A stretch of 64,000 bases of DNA from Lentisphaeria bacterium (GTDB lineage: Bacteria; Verrucomicrobiota; Lentisphaeria; Victivallales; UBA1829). Under the pieces are notes generated by a model, which was given only the letters and a program-made list of their open reading frames with translations, ran no database searches and was not told the DNA's origin. Each line of letters opens with the position of its first letter. Position 1 is the stretch's first letter. Made by a program: the position numbers and the translations under genes. The DNA is taken from NCBI GenBank assembly GCA_003526375.1, contig DPDG01000062.1, forward strand, positions 20,639 to 84,638. Direction: 5' to 3'. Below, one piece after another: positions 32,780 to 41,138 of the stretch.

Positions 32780-34450
32780 TTACAGCCGGAAAATGGCGCC
32801 GATCTTGCGTCCGAGCAGGATTCCCGCCGCGCCAAGCGTCGCCGCCATGAATGCCATCGTCCAGACGCCGAACGCACACGCCGTAACCGGGCCCGCCCCG
32901 AGAATCATCGAGAGTTCGAAAATCGCACGTGTGATCGGGAAGAACTCCGCTTTCTGCGCAAGAATCAGGGAGTCGGAAACCTCCAGCATCGAGAAGCTGA
33001 ACGCAAACAGCCCTCCGACCACGATGTTGGCGGTAATCAGGGGAAGCGTCACCCGCCGCAAGGTCTGGAACGCATTCGCGCCAAGATTGCGCGAGGCGAA
33101 TTCCAGTTCTTCGGGAGTCTGTTCCAGCCCCGCCGTCACGGAACGCACCACATACGGCAGACGCCGGATCGCATAAGCCGCCGCCAGCAGAAGCAGGGGA
33201 TTGTCAACAGGATTGAACAATTCATGCGCCCAGGAATATTTCACGGACATGCCGAGGTATCCGAACGCAATTACGATTCCCGGCACCGCAAGCGGCGTCA
33301 TGGCAAGAATATCCAGAATGAAAGCGCCGCGGAAACGCCAGCGGACCACGATCAGGGAAAGCAGGATTCCCACCGCCAGGGCGAAAAGCATCGCAAGCGA
33401 GGAATACTTGAGGCTGTTCACAATACTCGGCAGGACAATCTTATGCGACAGCGCATTGTCGAAATGCAGAAAAGTCAGATGCTCCGGCAGAACCGTCCCA
33501 TACCAGTTGCGGGAAACCGCAGTCAGAATCAGCGCGATATGAGGGGAAACGGCGGCAAGCGTCATCGCAAGGAACGCCAGCGGGGCAAGAATCTTCCTGA
33601 ATCCGCGCGCGGAAACGGCGGACGAGGAGGCGTGTCCCTTGACTGCGGAAGCGGCTCCGCCCGAAGCCAGGGCAAGGCGGGACAGCAGGTACATGATCAG
33701 CGCCAGCCCCAGCATCACGACAACCAGCGTGTAAGGCAGAGGATTCGTCTCCAGCTCCGTAATCCCGTTGAACACCTGCACTGCCGTTGTACGCGTGTAG
33801 CCGAACATCAGCGGCGTCCCGAGTTCCGTGAAACTCCAGATCAGGACAATACTCCCTCCGGCGAGAATCCCCGGTTTCAGAAGCGGAACCGTAATCCGGC
33901 GCAGCCGGTACCAGCGTCCGGCGCCCAGATTCTTCGCCGCCTCGTTCATCGCCGGGTCAATATTTCCGAGCGACGTCACCAGATTCAGGTAAAGGATCGG
34001 GTACAGATGCAGGGCCTCAATGAAACAGATCGACCAGAAACGGCCGTTCCCGCCGAGAAAGTCGATCCGCTCCAGCCCGAAATTCACGAGAATCGTATTG
34101 ATTACGCCATAGTGTCCGAGAATCTGCATGAACCCGAGCGCACCGACGAACGGCGGCAGGATCATCGGAAGCATCATTGCAAGATTGCAGACGCCCTTCC
34201 CCGGAAAGTCCAGCTTGTCATAAATCAAGGCAAGCGGCAGAGAGATCAGAAACACAAGAAAGGTCGTTACGACTGCCAGCAGAAACGAATTCAACAGTCC
34301 TTCCATGTAAAGGGGATTGCGGAAGACTTCGCAGATCAGGTTCCAGCGGAGCCCCTCCTCCACCACAGTGTAAATCGGCAGAAGCAGGAAAACGGCGAAG
34401 AAGGCGACGATCAACGCAACGGTCAACAGTTTCAGAAATTTCGTGTTCAT
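32780..34450 (-). CDS. ABC transporter permease with two fused transmembrane domains
   Basis: A 556-aa inner-membrane protein with about 12 helices and two EAA loops that contact the ATPase: NEAAKNLGAGRWYRLRRITV near residue 185 and EFASRNLGANAFQTLRRVTL near residue 480. This is the duplicated arrangement of ferric-iron and some thiamine permeases (FbpB/ThiP type). It begins two bases after the binding-protein stop, and ATG 34450 was chosen over an upstream in-frame start. The imported substrate is not certain; iron(III) is one option, organophosphates or polyamine-like ligands are others. Confidence 0.88.
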   Translation of the reverse strand: MNTKFLKLLTVALIVAFFAVFLLLPIYTVVEEGLRWNLICEVFRNPLYMEGLLNSFLLAVVTTFLVFLISLPLALIYDKLDFPGKGVCNLAMMLPMILPPFVGALGFMQILGHYGVINTILVNFGLERIDFLGGNGRFWSICFIEALHLYPILYLNLVTSLGNIDPAMNEAAKNLGAGRWYRLRRITVPLLKPGILAGGSIVLIWSFTELGTPLMFGYTRTTAVQVFNGITELETNPLPYTLVVVMLGLALIMYLLSRLALASGGAASAVKGHASSSAVSARGFRKILAPLAFLAMTLAAVSPHIALILTAVSRNWYGTVLPEHLTFLHFDNALSHKIVLPSIVNSLKYSSLAMLFALAVGILLSLIVVRWRFRGAFILDILAMTPLAVPGIVIAFGYLGMSVKYSWAHELFNPVDNPLLLLAAAYAIRRLPYVVRSVTAGLEQTPEELEFASRNLGANAFQTLRRVTLPLITANIVVGGLFAFSFSMLEVSDSLILAQKAEFFPITRAIFELSMILGAGPVTACAFGVWTMAFMAATLGAAGILLGRKIGAIFRL

Positions 34451-34451
34451 C

Positions 34452-36080
34452 TCATTTCCCCACCTTCGCAAGAGACGCCGCTTTCAAATACTGCTTCCGC
34501 GCCTCCCCGCTCCACTTCCGGCAGACTTCCGCGACATCCACGGCGGAACGTGTGCCGGAAGTCTGAAGCGACGCCGCGGCGGCCGCCGCCTCACGGTAGG
34601 CAAACGGCAGCCGGTTGAACTCCGCCATCGCCTGCGGAACAGCCTTCGGGCCGCCGGCTTTGATGATCTCGCGCCACGCATAACGCAGTTCGTCCTGCAC
34701 ATCCAGCGTCAGACAGCGGATCAGAATGCGGATCATGCTGAAATAACGTCCGGTCCATTCGGGATGATAGGTAAAGGAAAGACCGGACCTGTAGGGATAA
34801 TAATCGGGATCGGCGCGCAAATCCCTGTATCTGTCTTCGTAAAGATCCATGCGGACGGGAGACCGGCGCAGAGCGTATTTCCGCGGACCTCCCGGAGTTC
34901 CGAGCTTGAAATCCAGCAGCTTCTGTCCTTCGAGTCCGATCATGAAATCAAGAAACGCATGTGCGACCTTCCTGTTCGGCGCCCCGCGCAGAAGCTGAAT
35001 CGGGTCTGCGGAAACCGCCGTTCCCCCTTCGGGAGCGACATAGAAGATCACAGGCTTCCCGCCCATTTGAAATGCGTTCCATTCCTGTTCCGTCAGTCCG
35101 TAGAAGTCAATCGCCATGCCGACCGCCGCCGCACCGGAGGCAACGTCGCGCGTGACTTTGCCCGCGCTGTCCGTGATCGTGCGGGTATTCCCCATGATGC
35201 GTTTGATCAGATTCATGCCGTCCGCCCATCCTCTGTCAAGGTGTTCAGGCTGCGGCTTCATTCCGGCAGGAACCGCCTCATGCATCGCCTGCTGGAGAAT
35301 CGTCTCGTAACACTTGTTCGCGGAACCTGATTTCGTCGGGTCGGCAGTGACCACTGTATTGAAAAATTCCGGTCTGCCCAGATCGCTCCAGCGCTTCGGG
35401 GGAACCGCGCCAAGCCCGGCAAGTTCCTTCAGACGGTCCGCATTGTAACAGATGCCGAAGCTTGCAAGACACACGCCGTAATAGCGCCCTCCGGCGTCAT
35501 AGATCACATCGCCTCCGAATTTCTGCGGTATCACATCCGGCTTGAAATATTCGGGATGACGCGCCTGAAGCCCGCCGTCCACGGCAAAACCGCGCGAAGC
35601 CTGTTTCCCCTGATCGTAGGTGCCGCCTCCCGCAAACAGGTCGATCCCGATTCCGACTTCGGACTCCAGGAACTTCCTGCGTGCAAGTTTCGCTTCGGCA
35701 TCCGCGTGAATGTCGGAATCGACTTTCGGATTGCTGTAGGAGGAAGCAATGTGCGCATTCCATTCGGGATTGGACTTATCGCTGTTCCAGTAATGCCGGA
35801 ACTCCGCTTCAAAGCGGTCGGCGATATAGCGGACAATGTCCGAGGTGCCGCCGGGAGCGCGCCAGTCCACCACGACATCGCGTCCGTATTTTTCCCTGTA
35901 ATACTTCCGGAACCCCTGTTCCAGTTCATGCTTCATCGGTCCGCTGTGGGCGCTGATGATGACCACGGTATCGGCTTCATCGGTATTCGTTTTAACGCCG
36001 CCCGCATCCTTGCGCAGCAGAAACGGCAGAGCCAGCACAGCCAGCAGAAGCAGAATCGCAAAAATAATCCGGTATTTCAT
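34452..36080 (-). CDS. ABC transporter solute-binding protein
   Basis: A 542-aa extracellular binding protein held by an N-terminal hydrophobic segment (IIFAILLLLAVLALPFLL) with no lipobox cysteine. The segments VVIISAHSGPMKHELEQGF, GIGIDLFAGGGTYDQGKQ, GVCLASFGICYN, PKRWSDLG and RGAPNRKVAHAFLDFMIG match the FbpA/AfuA-like class of binding proteins. It is about 200 residues longer than usual, with the extra length at the C-terminus. A TTG at 36092 would also open the frame; ATG 36080 is preferred although the ribosome-binding site is weak. The substrate is unassigned. Confidence 0.82.
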   Translation of the reverse strand: MKYRIIFAILLLLAVLALPFLLRKDAGGVKTNTDEADTVVIISAHSGPMKHELEQGFRKYYREKYGRDVVVDWRAPGGTSDIVRYIADRFEAEFRHYWNSDKSNPEWNAHIASSYSNPKVDSDIHADAEAKLARRKFLESEVGIGIDLFAGGGTYDQGKQASRGFAVDGGLQARHPEYFKPDVIPQKFGGDVIYDAGGRYYGVCLASFGICYNADRLKELAGLGAVPPKRWSDLGRPEFFNTVVTADPTKSGSANKCYETILQQAMHEAVPAGMKPQPEHLDRGWADGMNLIKRIMGNTRTITDSAGKVTRDVASGAAAVGMAIDFYGLTEQEWNAFQMGGKPVIFYVAPEGGTAVSADPIQLLRGAPNRKVAHAFLDFMIGLEGQKLLDFKLGTPGGPRKYALRRSPVRMDLYEDRYRDLRADPDYYPYRSGLSFTYHPEWTGRYFSMIRILIRCLTLDVQDELRYAWREIIKAGGPKAVPQAMAEFNRLPFAYREAAAAAASLQTSGTRSAVDVAEVCRKWSGEARKQYLKAASLAKVGK

Positions 36081-36088
36081 CGTGTCCG

Positions 36089-37144
36089 TCAATCCTCAAG
36101 AAGAATGATGTTCTGCGGCAGAACCGACAATGTATACCGTTTCCCCGCCTCGCGCAATTCGGAGGAATCCTCGTTCACATCCAGAATCCTGCCGTTCTCC
36201 GTACGGAACTTGAGCTCACAGCGTTCGCCGAGAAACGTCCCGGACAGGTATTCCGCCTCGAAACGGTTTGCGGAAGGAGCCGTCGAGTTCACGCTGATGT
36301 TTTCTGGGCGGATCAGGACCGTCCGTCCTTTTTTCAGCTCAACATGCGAAGAATAAAGCACGCCGATCTCCGATCTGATCCGCAGCATTGCATTCTCCTC
36401 GCCGTCCACCACCCCTTCCAGCAGGTTGACATCCCCCAGAAACGAGGCTGCAAAACGGGAACGGGGCTTTTTATAAAGCTCCACCGGCGAACCGGTCTGT
36501 TGAATCGCTCCCCGGTCAAGCAGGGCAATCCGGTCGCCCATGCTCAAAGCCTCGCGGCGGTCGTGCGTCACATAAATCGCGGTCAGCGAGCGCTCCCGGC
36601 AGATACGTGCAATCTCGCTGCGCATTTCGTCACGCAGTTTCGCGTCCAGATTCGAAAGCGGCTCGTCCAGCAGAAGCACCTGCGGATCAACGGCTATCGC
36701 ACGCGCCAGCGCAATTCTCTGCTGCTGTCCGCCGGAGAGCGACGGGACTCTGCGGTCCGCAAAATCCGACATGCGGACCAGCGCCAGCGACTCCGCGACT
36801 TTCTCATCAATCACTTTTTTCGGCACTCCGGCGGCGCGCAGTCCGAATGCCACATTTTCAAACACAGACAGGTGCGGCCACAATGCATAATTCTGGAAAA
36901 CCATCGCCGCCTGCCGTTTTTCCGGCGGCAGAGAGGTGATGTCGCGATCATCGAAAAAGATCGAACCGGAGTCCGGTTCCACGATACCGGCAAGAATCCG
37001 GAGCAGAGTGGATTTCCCGCATCCGGAGGGTCCGAGCAGGAAAAAGAGCTCCCCTTTTCCGATTTCAAGGTCAAGCGGCAGAAGAACGGGCGTCCCCTTC
37101 TGGTAGGATTTGGAAATTCCCGATATTTTTACTGAAGCAGGCAT
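36089..37144 (-). CDS. ABC transporter ATP-binding protein (FbpC/PotA type)
   Basis: A 351-aa ATPase that energises the importer. Walker A is GPSGCGKST at residues 38-46, the signature LSGGQQQR is near 136, Walker B is VLLLDEPLSNLDAKL, and the switch histidine lies in IYVTHDRREAL. A C-terminal TOBE-like domain covers about residues 275-350 (LIRPENISVN, FLGERCELKF). It is the first gene of the operon, ahead of the binding protein and the permease. No ribosome-binding site is evident before ATG 37144. A TTGCAC-N16-TATAAC promoter lies close upstream. Confidence 0.93.
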   Translation of the reverse strand: MPASVKISGISKSYQKGTPVLLPLDLEIGKGELFFLLGPSGCGKSTLLRILAGIVEPDSGSIFFDDRDITSLPPEKRQAAMVFQNYALWPHLSVFENVAFGLRAAGVPKKVIDEKVAESLALVRMSDFADRRVPSLSGGQQQRIALARAIAVDPQVLLLDEPLSNLDAKLRDEMRSEIARICRERSLTAIYVTHDRREALSMGDRIALLDRGAIQQTGSPVELYKKPRSRFAASFLGDVNLLEGVVDGEENAMLRIRSEIGVLYSSHVELKKGRTVLIRPENISVNSTAPSANRFEAEYLSGTFLGERCELKFRTENGRILDVNEDSSELREAGKRYTLSVLPQNIILLED

Positions 37145-37156
37145 AGGCAGAGTTTC

Positions 37157-37180
37157 AAGTTATAAGTTATAAGTTATAAG
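37157..37180. repeat. perfect heptanucleotide repeat AAGTTAT
   Basis: Three exact copies of AAGTTAT plus AAG, located 13 bases upstream of the ABC ATPase start. On the minus strand each unit supplies a TTATAAC element. Confidence 0.85.
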
Positions 37181-37200
37181 GGTGATATAATGTAGTGCAA
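37173..37200 (-). promoter_or_regulatory. candidate promoter of the ABC importer operon
   Basis: TTGCAC (37200-37195) and TATAAC (37178-37173) on the minus strand, 16 bases apart. The -10 lies inside the first unit of the AAGTTAT array. Confidence 0.5.
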
Positions 37201-37230
37201 AAGCGGTTCTTTTAAAGAGCTGAAAATAAA

Positions 37231-37242
37231 ATCTTGCAAGAT
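37231..37242. promoter_or_regulatory. palindrome upstream of the ABC importer
   Basis: ATCTTGCAAGAT is a perfect 12-base palindrome upstream of the candidate promoter; it may be an operator. It does not resemble a Fur box. Confidence 0.35.
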
Positions 37243-37295
37243 AAAAAAACAGGCAGTTCCTACGGGACGGCAGATCAAAAGCGGACCCCCGAAAC

Positions 37296-37333
37296 AAAAA
37301 AAGCATCCGCTCCTGTGGAGGGATGCCTTTTTT
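37296..37333. terminator. bidirectional terminator at the end of the exopolysaccharide operon
   Basis: GCATCC (37303-37308) and GGATGC (37321-37326) with an internal CTCC/GGAG extension form a hairpin flanked by seven A and six T residues, so it works from either side. It lies 20 bases after the last gene of the cluster. Confidence 0.85.
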
Positions 37334-37352
37334 CCAGATTCAAAGGGAGAGA

Positions 37353-38108
37353 CTACTGTTTTTTTTCTGCTTCGGCGGGAGGCGGAAGATACCGGTAGAC
37401 ACGAAGCTGCTTTTTTTTCCTGCGGTTGTGATACTGCCATGACAACAGTCTGCATTCACCATCCGCAAAAGCAAAAACAGTGGATGTCAGCGGCAAATCG
37501 CCGCTCCGTTCATCCACGAACACATACACTGCATCAAACTTCTTTCCGTGATACGGCAATAACATACGCATCCGCGTCTCATCGACAGCCCCGGATTCCA
37601 GTTCTTCCAGCGGAATGACTTTCAAACCGGAATAATACTGATAACGTCTTTTATTGTCCGGTTCCGCGAGAATTACAGGGTTGGCAAACTTCACGGCATC
37701 CTGTTTCACAACCGCACAATTGTAAGGGATATAATCCGCATACGGATTTACATGAAGAATTTTCACAATGCAGGCTATGGACAATCCAATGATAAACAGC
37801 CACGGAACAATACGCCTCACCTTTTCCGGAACTTTCGGCACCAGTTTCAGGATATCTTCCAATTGAAAGCAAAAATAAACGCCGAAAATGATCGCCGGAT
37901 AAATCAGGATCGATGCATAGCGGGATGAGATGATATGGATGACAAGCCGCCAGCCAATCATGAAAACAACAGAACAAGCCACGAACCAGAAAAGATTATT
38001 GCGCTTTTTCCAGAAGTAAATGAGCGCAGTGATGATTCCCAGAACAGCCGCAACCGCAACCGGCTCAAATAAAATACGGGGAATCAGCCTGAAAAATACA
38101 GCAGTCAT
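37353..38108 (-). CDS. C-terminal part of a split GT39-like membrane glycosyltransferase
   Basis: A 251-aa membrane protein with about four helices (AVAAVLGIITALIYFW, LFWFVACSVVFMIGWRLV, YASILIYPAIIFGVYFCF, IVPWLFIIGLSIACIVKIL) and a soluble C-terminal domain (about residues 140-251). The arrangement matches the second half of polyisoprenyl-phosphate-dependent (GT39/ArnT-like) transferases. Its ATG overlaps the stop of the preceding N-terminal half in ATGA, in a different frame. Together the two would give a protein of normal length (about 540 aa). Either a stable gene fission or a recent frameshift is possible. Confidence 0.65.
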   Translation of the reverse strand: MTAVFFRLIPRILFEPVAVAAVLGIITALIYFWKKRNNLFWFVACSVVFMIGWRLVIHIISSRYASILIYPAIIFGVYFCFQLEDILKLVPKVPEKVRRIVPWLFIIGLSIACIVKILHVNPYADYIPYNCAVVKQDAVKFANPVILAEPDNKRRYQYYSGLKVIPLEELESGAVDETRMRMLLPYHGKKFDAVYVFVDERSGDLPLTSTVFAFADGECRLLSWQYHNRRKKKQLRVYRYLPPPAEAEKKQ

Positions 38109-38974
38109 TTAAGAATGTTTTCCTTACAGAACTTTTTCTCTATATTTTTCCACTTTACCAGATAATACTTTCCATAGCTTTTATATAAATGATCCTCCGC
38201 CCCCATTGCCGATATCAGCAGGCATACGGTGACAACAAAAGCGGCGGACAGGGAAAAACAGCAAATCAACAGCTTCTTCCAGTCCATTGTCTTCCGGCAT
38301 ATGGCAATTCCCCAGCAGATGCCTGCCAGCGGGAAAAATTCCAAAGTCTCATACCGGGTGAGAAATGCCATGCCAAGAAATACGCCGGTGATCCCCCATA
38401 AATACCACTTCTGTCTCCGAATGCAGAAGATCAGAAGGCAGATCACCAATCCGGCAAAAAACAGATAAACCGTGTCGCGCAGCGGTTCGACCGCCAACTC
38501 TATCATAGGCGGATTCAGAGCAATCAGCAAAGCAGACGCCAACGCGATACGCCTGCTGCGGCAGACTTCATTTGCAATCAGATAGATGATACCCGGCAGA
38601 AGGCTCCCCAGAAAAATGTTGACGCCCACACCCGAAAGATAAGCGGAAAAACCGCACTTCATCACCAGCAGCATCAAGTACAGGGGAAAAGGCGGAATCC
38701 AAAATTCAGGCCAATGCTTCAAGACCCCGTCCAGTGATCCGGTGTCATGCCATACCTGAATCAGCTCAAGATACAGGCAGCCGTCACGGGAAAGCGCCGG
38801 TTCCAGCCGCAAGCTCAACAGACGGACGGCAAGCGCCAGAAGCCCAATCAGCGCCAGCAGAAAGGATGTTTGAAAAGAAGTCAATTCCTTTTCCGGGTGG
38901 AACAGCAGGCATACCCGTTTCAGAAACGTTCCTCCTCTTTCGTTATGTTTTGACGGCAGAGTATCCATATTCAT
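38105..38974 (-). CDS. N-terminal part of a split GT39-like membrane glycosyltransferase
   Basis: A 289-aa membrane protein with about seven helices. The catalytic-loop pattern EPALSRDGCLYLELIQVW resembles the Asp-containing first periplasmic loop of GT39/ArnT-like transferases, which use polyisoprenyl-phosphate sugars. EVCRSRRIALASALLIALNP and EPLRDTVYLFF are typical of the family. It ends at ENILK where the family would continue, and the next gene encodes the missing half. ATG 38974 is chosen because the upstream gene ends at 38982; the ribosome-binding site is weak. Confidence 0.7.
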   Translation of the reverse strand: MNMDTLPSKHNERGGTFLKRVCLLFHPEKELTSFQTSFLLALIGLLALAVRLLSLRLEPALSRDGCLYLELIQVWHDTGSLDGVLKHWPEFWIPPFPLYLMLLVMKCGFSAYLSGVGVNIFLGSLLPGIIYLIANEVCRSRRIALASALLIALNPPMIELAVEPLRDTVYLFFAGLVICLLIFCIRRQKWYLWGITGVFLGMAFLTRYETLEFFPLAGICWGIAICRKTMDWKKLLICCFSLSAAFVVTVCLLISAMGAEDHLYKSYGKYYLVKWKNIEKKFCKENILK

Positions 38975-38981
38975 AACCGGT

Positions 38982-40025
38982 TTATATGCGTCCGCCGCAG
39001 ATGACACCCAGAAGACGCGGAAAAAGTTTTCTGAATATTTCGAAGATCAGCAGAGAAATCCCGATACACAGCAGCGGACAGAGCAAAGTTCCGATGACAA
39101 TCCCGCAAGCCGAAGCAGGAATGAAAAGAAAAAACATCTTGACAATCAGGACAATCAGAACAGCATGAATGCCGAAAATAAAGAATACGCCTGTTTTCAA
39201 ATACCGGAAAAATCTTGACATCCAGGGAATGCGATATAAAAAAGCCGACAGGCAATAGACGCTCGGAATTCCCGACAGAATAACGGCAAGTCGCATCCCC
39301 CCTGTCCGGTTCAAAGCCAGAATGGACAAGAAGAGGAACAGCACGGAAAGAAATCGGCAATAATGATTTTTCCACGAAATGCGGCGCACGATGTCAAGCC
39401 GGGCAAGAATGCCTCCGGCAAGCAGGAAAAACAATCCGCCCCCGATATGCCGGGAACAGATGAAAAAGATACTGATCAAGCACAGAAACACACCCAGCGG
39501 CAGACGGAAAAGCAGATACAGCAGAGGAGTCAGTGCCGCATAGAGAAATAAATTACGTATGAACCAGAATTGATAAGCAATCGGCTTCTCTGTCACGCCG
39601 AACAGAAGATCCAACACCATCAGCGGGCTTCGCCCTGCGAATTTGTCATTTGTGAAAAAAGCTGATATTCCGGGTATTTTCGGGGCAAGCCAATACAGCA
39701 GAAAAACCGCAAGATTCCAAAACAGATAAGGAATCACTAAAGAGAACACCCGTTTTTTCAGGAGCCCGGCATATTGCCCCGGAGAGCCGTCATAACTCCG
39801 GAACAGCCAGCAGCCGGAGATCACAAAAAAGCCGGGGACACAGACGGAGGGCAGAATGACCTGGAAAAAGTAACGGAAATCATGGAGCCAGGCAGGCGCA
39901 TCCGGCGGCACCTCAATCTGGCAGTGGATGCAGACAATCCCCAAAATCAGCAGACAGCGGCAGATGTCCACAGTCTGCGAAGTGGCTTCATCGACGCTCC
40001 CCGTAACGGGAGTATCGACTTTCAT
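38982..40025 (-). CDS. acyltransferase family 3 membrane protein
   Basis: A 347-aa integral membrane protein with about ten helices, of the OafA/NodX acyltransferase-3 family that adds acetyl or other acyl groups to exported glycans. Supporting segments are the first helix ICRCLLILGIVCIHC with its conserved His, GFFVISGCWLF, RVFSLVIPYLFWN and PIAYQFWFIRNLF. The frame is open to 40112; ATG 40025 keeps the start downstream of the preceding gene, and ATG 40055 (overlapping that gene) is an alternative. In this cluster it is one of two candidate acyltransferases. Confidence 0.83.
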   Translation of the reverse strand: MKVDTPVTGSVDEATSQTVDICRCLLILGIVCIHCQIEVPPDAPAWLHDFRYFFQVILPSVCVPGFFVISGCWLFRSYDGSPGQYAGLLKKRVFSLVIPYLFWNLAVFLLYWLAPKIPGISAFFTNDKFAGRSPLMVLDLLFGVTEKPIAYQFWFIRNLFLYAALTPLLYLLFRLPLGVFLCLISIFFICSRHIGGGLFFLLAGGILARLDIVRRISWKNHYCRFLSVLFLFLSILALNRTGGMRLAVILSGIPSVYCLSAFLYRIPWMSRFFRYLKTGVFFIFGIHAVLIVLIVKMFFLFIPASACGIVIGTLLCPLLCIGISLLIFEIFRKLFPRLLGVICGGRI

Positions 40026-40038
40026 GCACAGATAACGC

Positions 40039-41118
40039 CTAAAACAATTCCGCATAACATTGCCCGATCCGTTTCCATGTATAACGCCGCCCGGCAATTT
40101 CACGCATCGCATCTCCTATCTTCCGCCACTCCGTAACCCGCTTCTCCCCGATGATCCTGAGCAGTTCTTCACTTGAAGCGAAATACAATGCCTTGTATTC
40201 TGTCGTTTCCTGATTGAAATTAACATCAAAGGCGGCAACGGGCAGTCCGAGATGCATCGCTTCAATCAGCGAGGGATTCGTCCCGCCGCAGGAATGCCCG
40301 TGGATATAGAGAATACAGTTGGAACGCAGTTCATTGAGTTTTTTCTGGTCATAAACAGGATCCAGCAGATGGATATTGCCATGTCCCCTGTATGTTTCAT
40401 ACAACTTCTGCCCGTATGCCCCTTTCGACCAGTTCCCCACCATCACAAGAGGCAGGGAACATGAGGGGTCCGCAAAAGCCCGGAGCACCAGATGCACATT
40501 GTTTTCCGGTTCGATTCTGCAAACGCCGAAGGCGTAAGCATGACTCAGAAAGGGATATGCGGCAAGCGACGCAGCCGAAATCTTCTGCGGTTCCTGATGA
40601 TCCGCGCCATATTCAATCAAGCTGCACGAATGGTGATATTCCTGTTCGACATAATCCGAAATGACCTTATTGTCTCCGATGACATGATCGCAGAAACGGA
40701 CAGCCGTTCTCTCGGAAAACTTCAGGAAGCTTTTGACCGGCGGATTCCATTTGGACCTGCGCCATTCAAGTCCGTCAATATTGACAATCAGCTTCTTTCT
40801 GCATCCGAACAGTTTCAGGAACGGCAGGACGATACAGCCACCGACGCCCAGAATCAAAAGAACATCCGCAGATTTTAATGCCGACAGAATACTCCAGATG
40901 TCATAAGGAATGCTTTGAATCCCATTTGCACGGAGAGGAATATATTTCAACTTCGCGCCATAAATCTCCGGCAGTTTCCGGGAATACGCTTTTGACGAAC
41001 AATATACCGTAAATTCAAACTCCGAAGACAATGTCCTGACCAGATTTTCAGCCAGGGTCTCAAAACCGCCATAACCGGCGGGAATTCCAACGGTACCGAT
41101 AATCGCTACTTTTTTCAT
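40039..41118 (-). CDS. GT4 glycosyltransferase with DUF1972 N-terminal domain
   Basis: A 359-aa cytoplasmic glycosyltransferase. The start MKKVAIIGTVGIPAGYGGFE and NIDGLEWRRSKW are typical of the DUF1972 domain of rhamnosyltransferase-like (WchF-type) enzymes. The C-terminal Rossmann half has SCGGTNPSLIEAMHLGLPV, the donor-binding E-x7-E region of GT4. It probably transfers a second sugar onto a lipid-linked intermediate. Donor and linkage are unknown. It lies 20 bases downstream of another glycosyltransferase gene. Confidence 0.88.
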   Translation of the reverse strand: MKKVAIIGTVGIPAGYGGFETLAENLVRTLSSEFEFTVYCSSKAYSRKLPEIYGAKLKYIPLRANGIQSIPYDIWSILSALKSADVLLILGVGGCIVLPFLKLFGCRKKLIVNIDGLEWRRSKWNPPVKSFLKFSERTAVRFCDHVIGDNKVISDYVEQEYHHSCSLIEYGADHQEPQKISAASLAAYPFLSHAYAFGVCRIEPENNVHLVLRAFADPSCSLPLVMVGNWSKGAYGQKLYETYRGHGNIHLLDPVYDQKKLNELRSNCILYIHGHSCGGTNPSLIEAMHLGLPVAAFDVNFNQETTEYKALYFASSEELLRIIGEKRVTEWRKIGDAMREIAGRRYTWKRIGQCYAELF

Positions 41119-41138
41119 TGATATTCCGGGGGAAAAAT

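Noticed and set aside
32612..34618. A 668-codon plus-strand frame opposite the ABC permease
   Set aside because: The composition is strongly biased to Arg, Gln and His with no recognisable motif, and it lies over an intact permease with two EAA loops.
37145..37295. Search for a Fur box upstream of the ABC importer
   Set aside because: No sequence resembling the 19-base GATAAT-type Fur consensus was seen; only the ATCTTGCAAGAT palindrome and the heptamer array are present.
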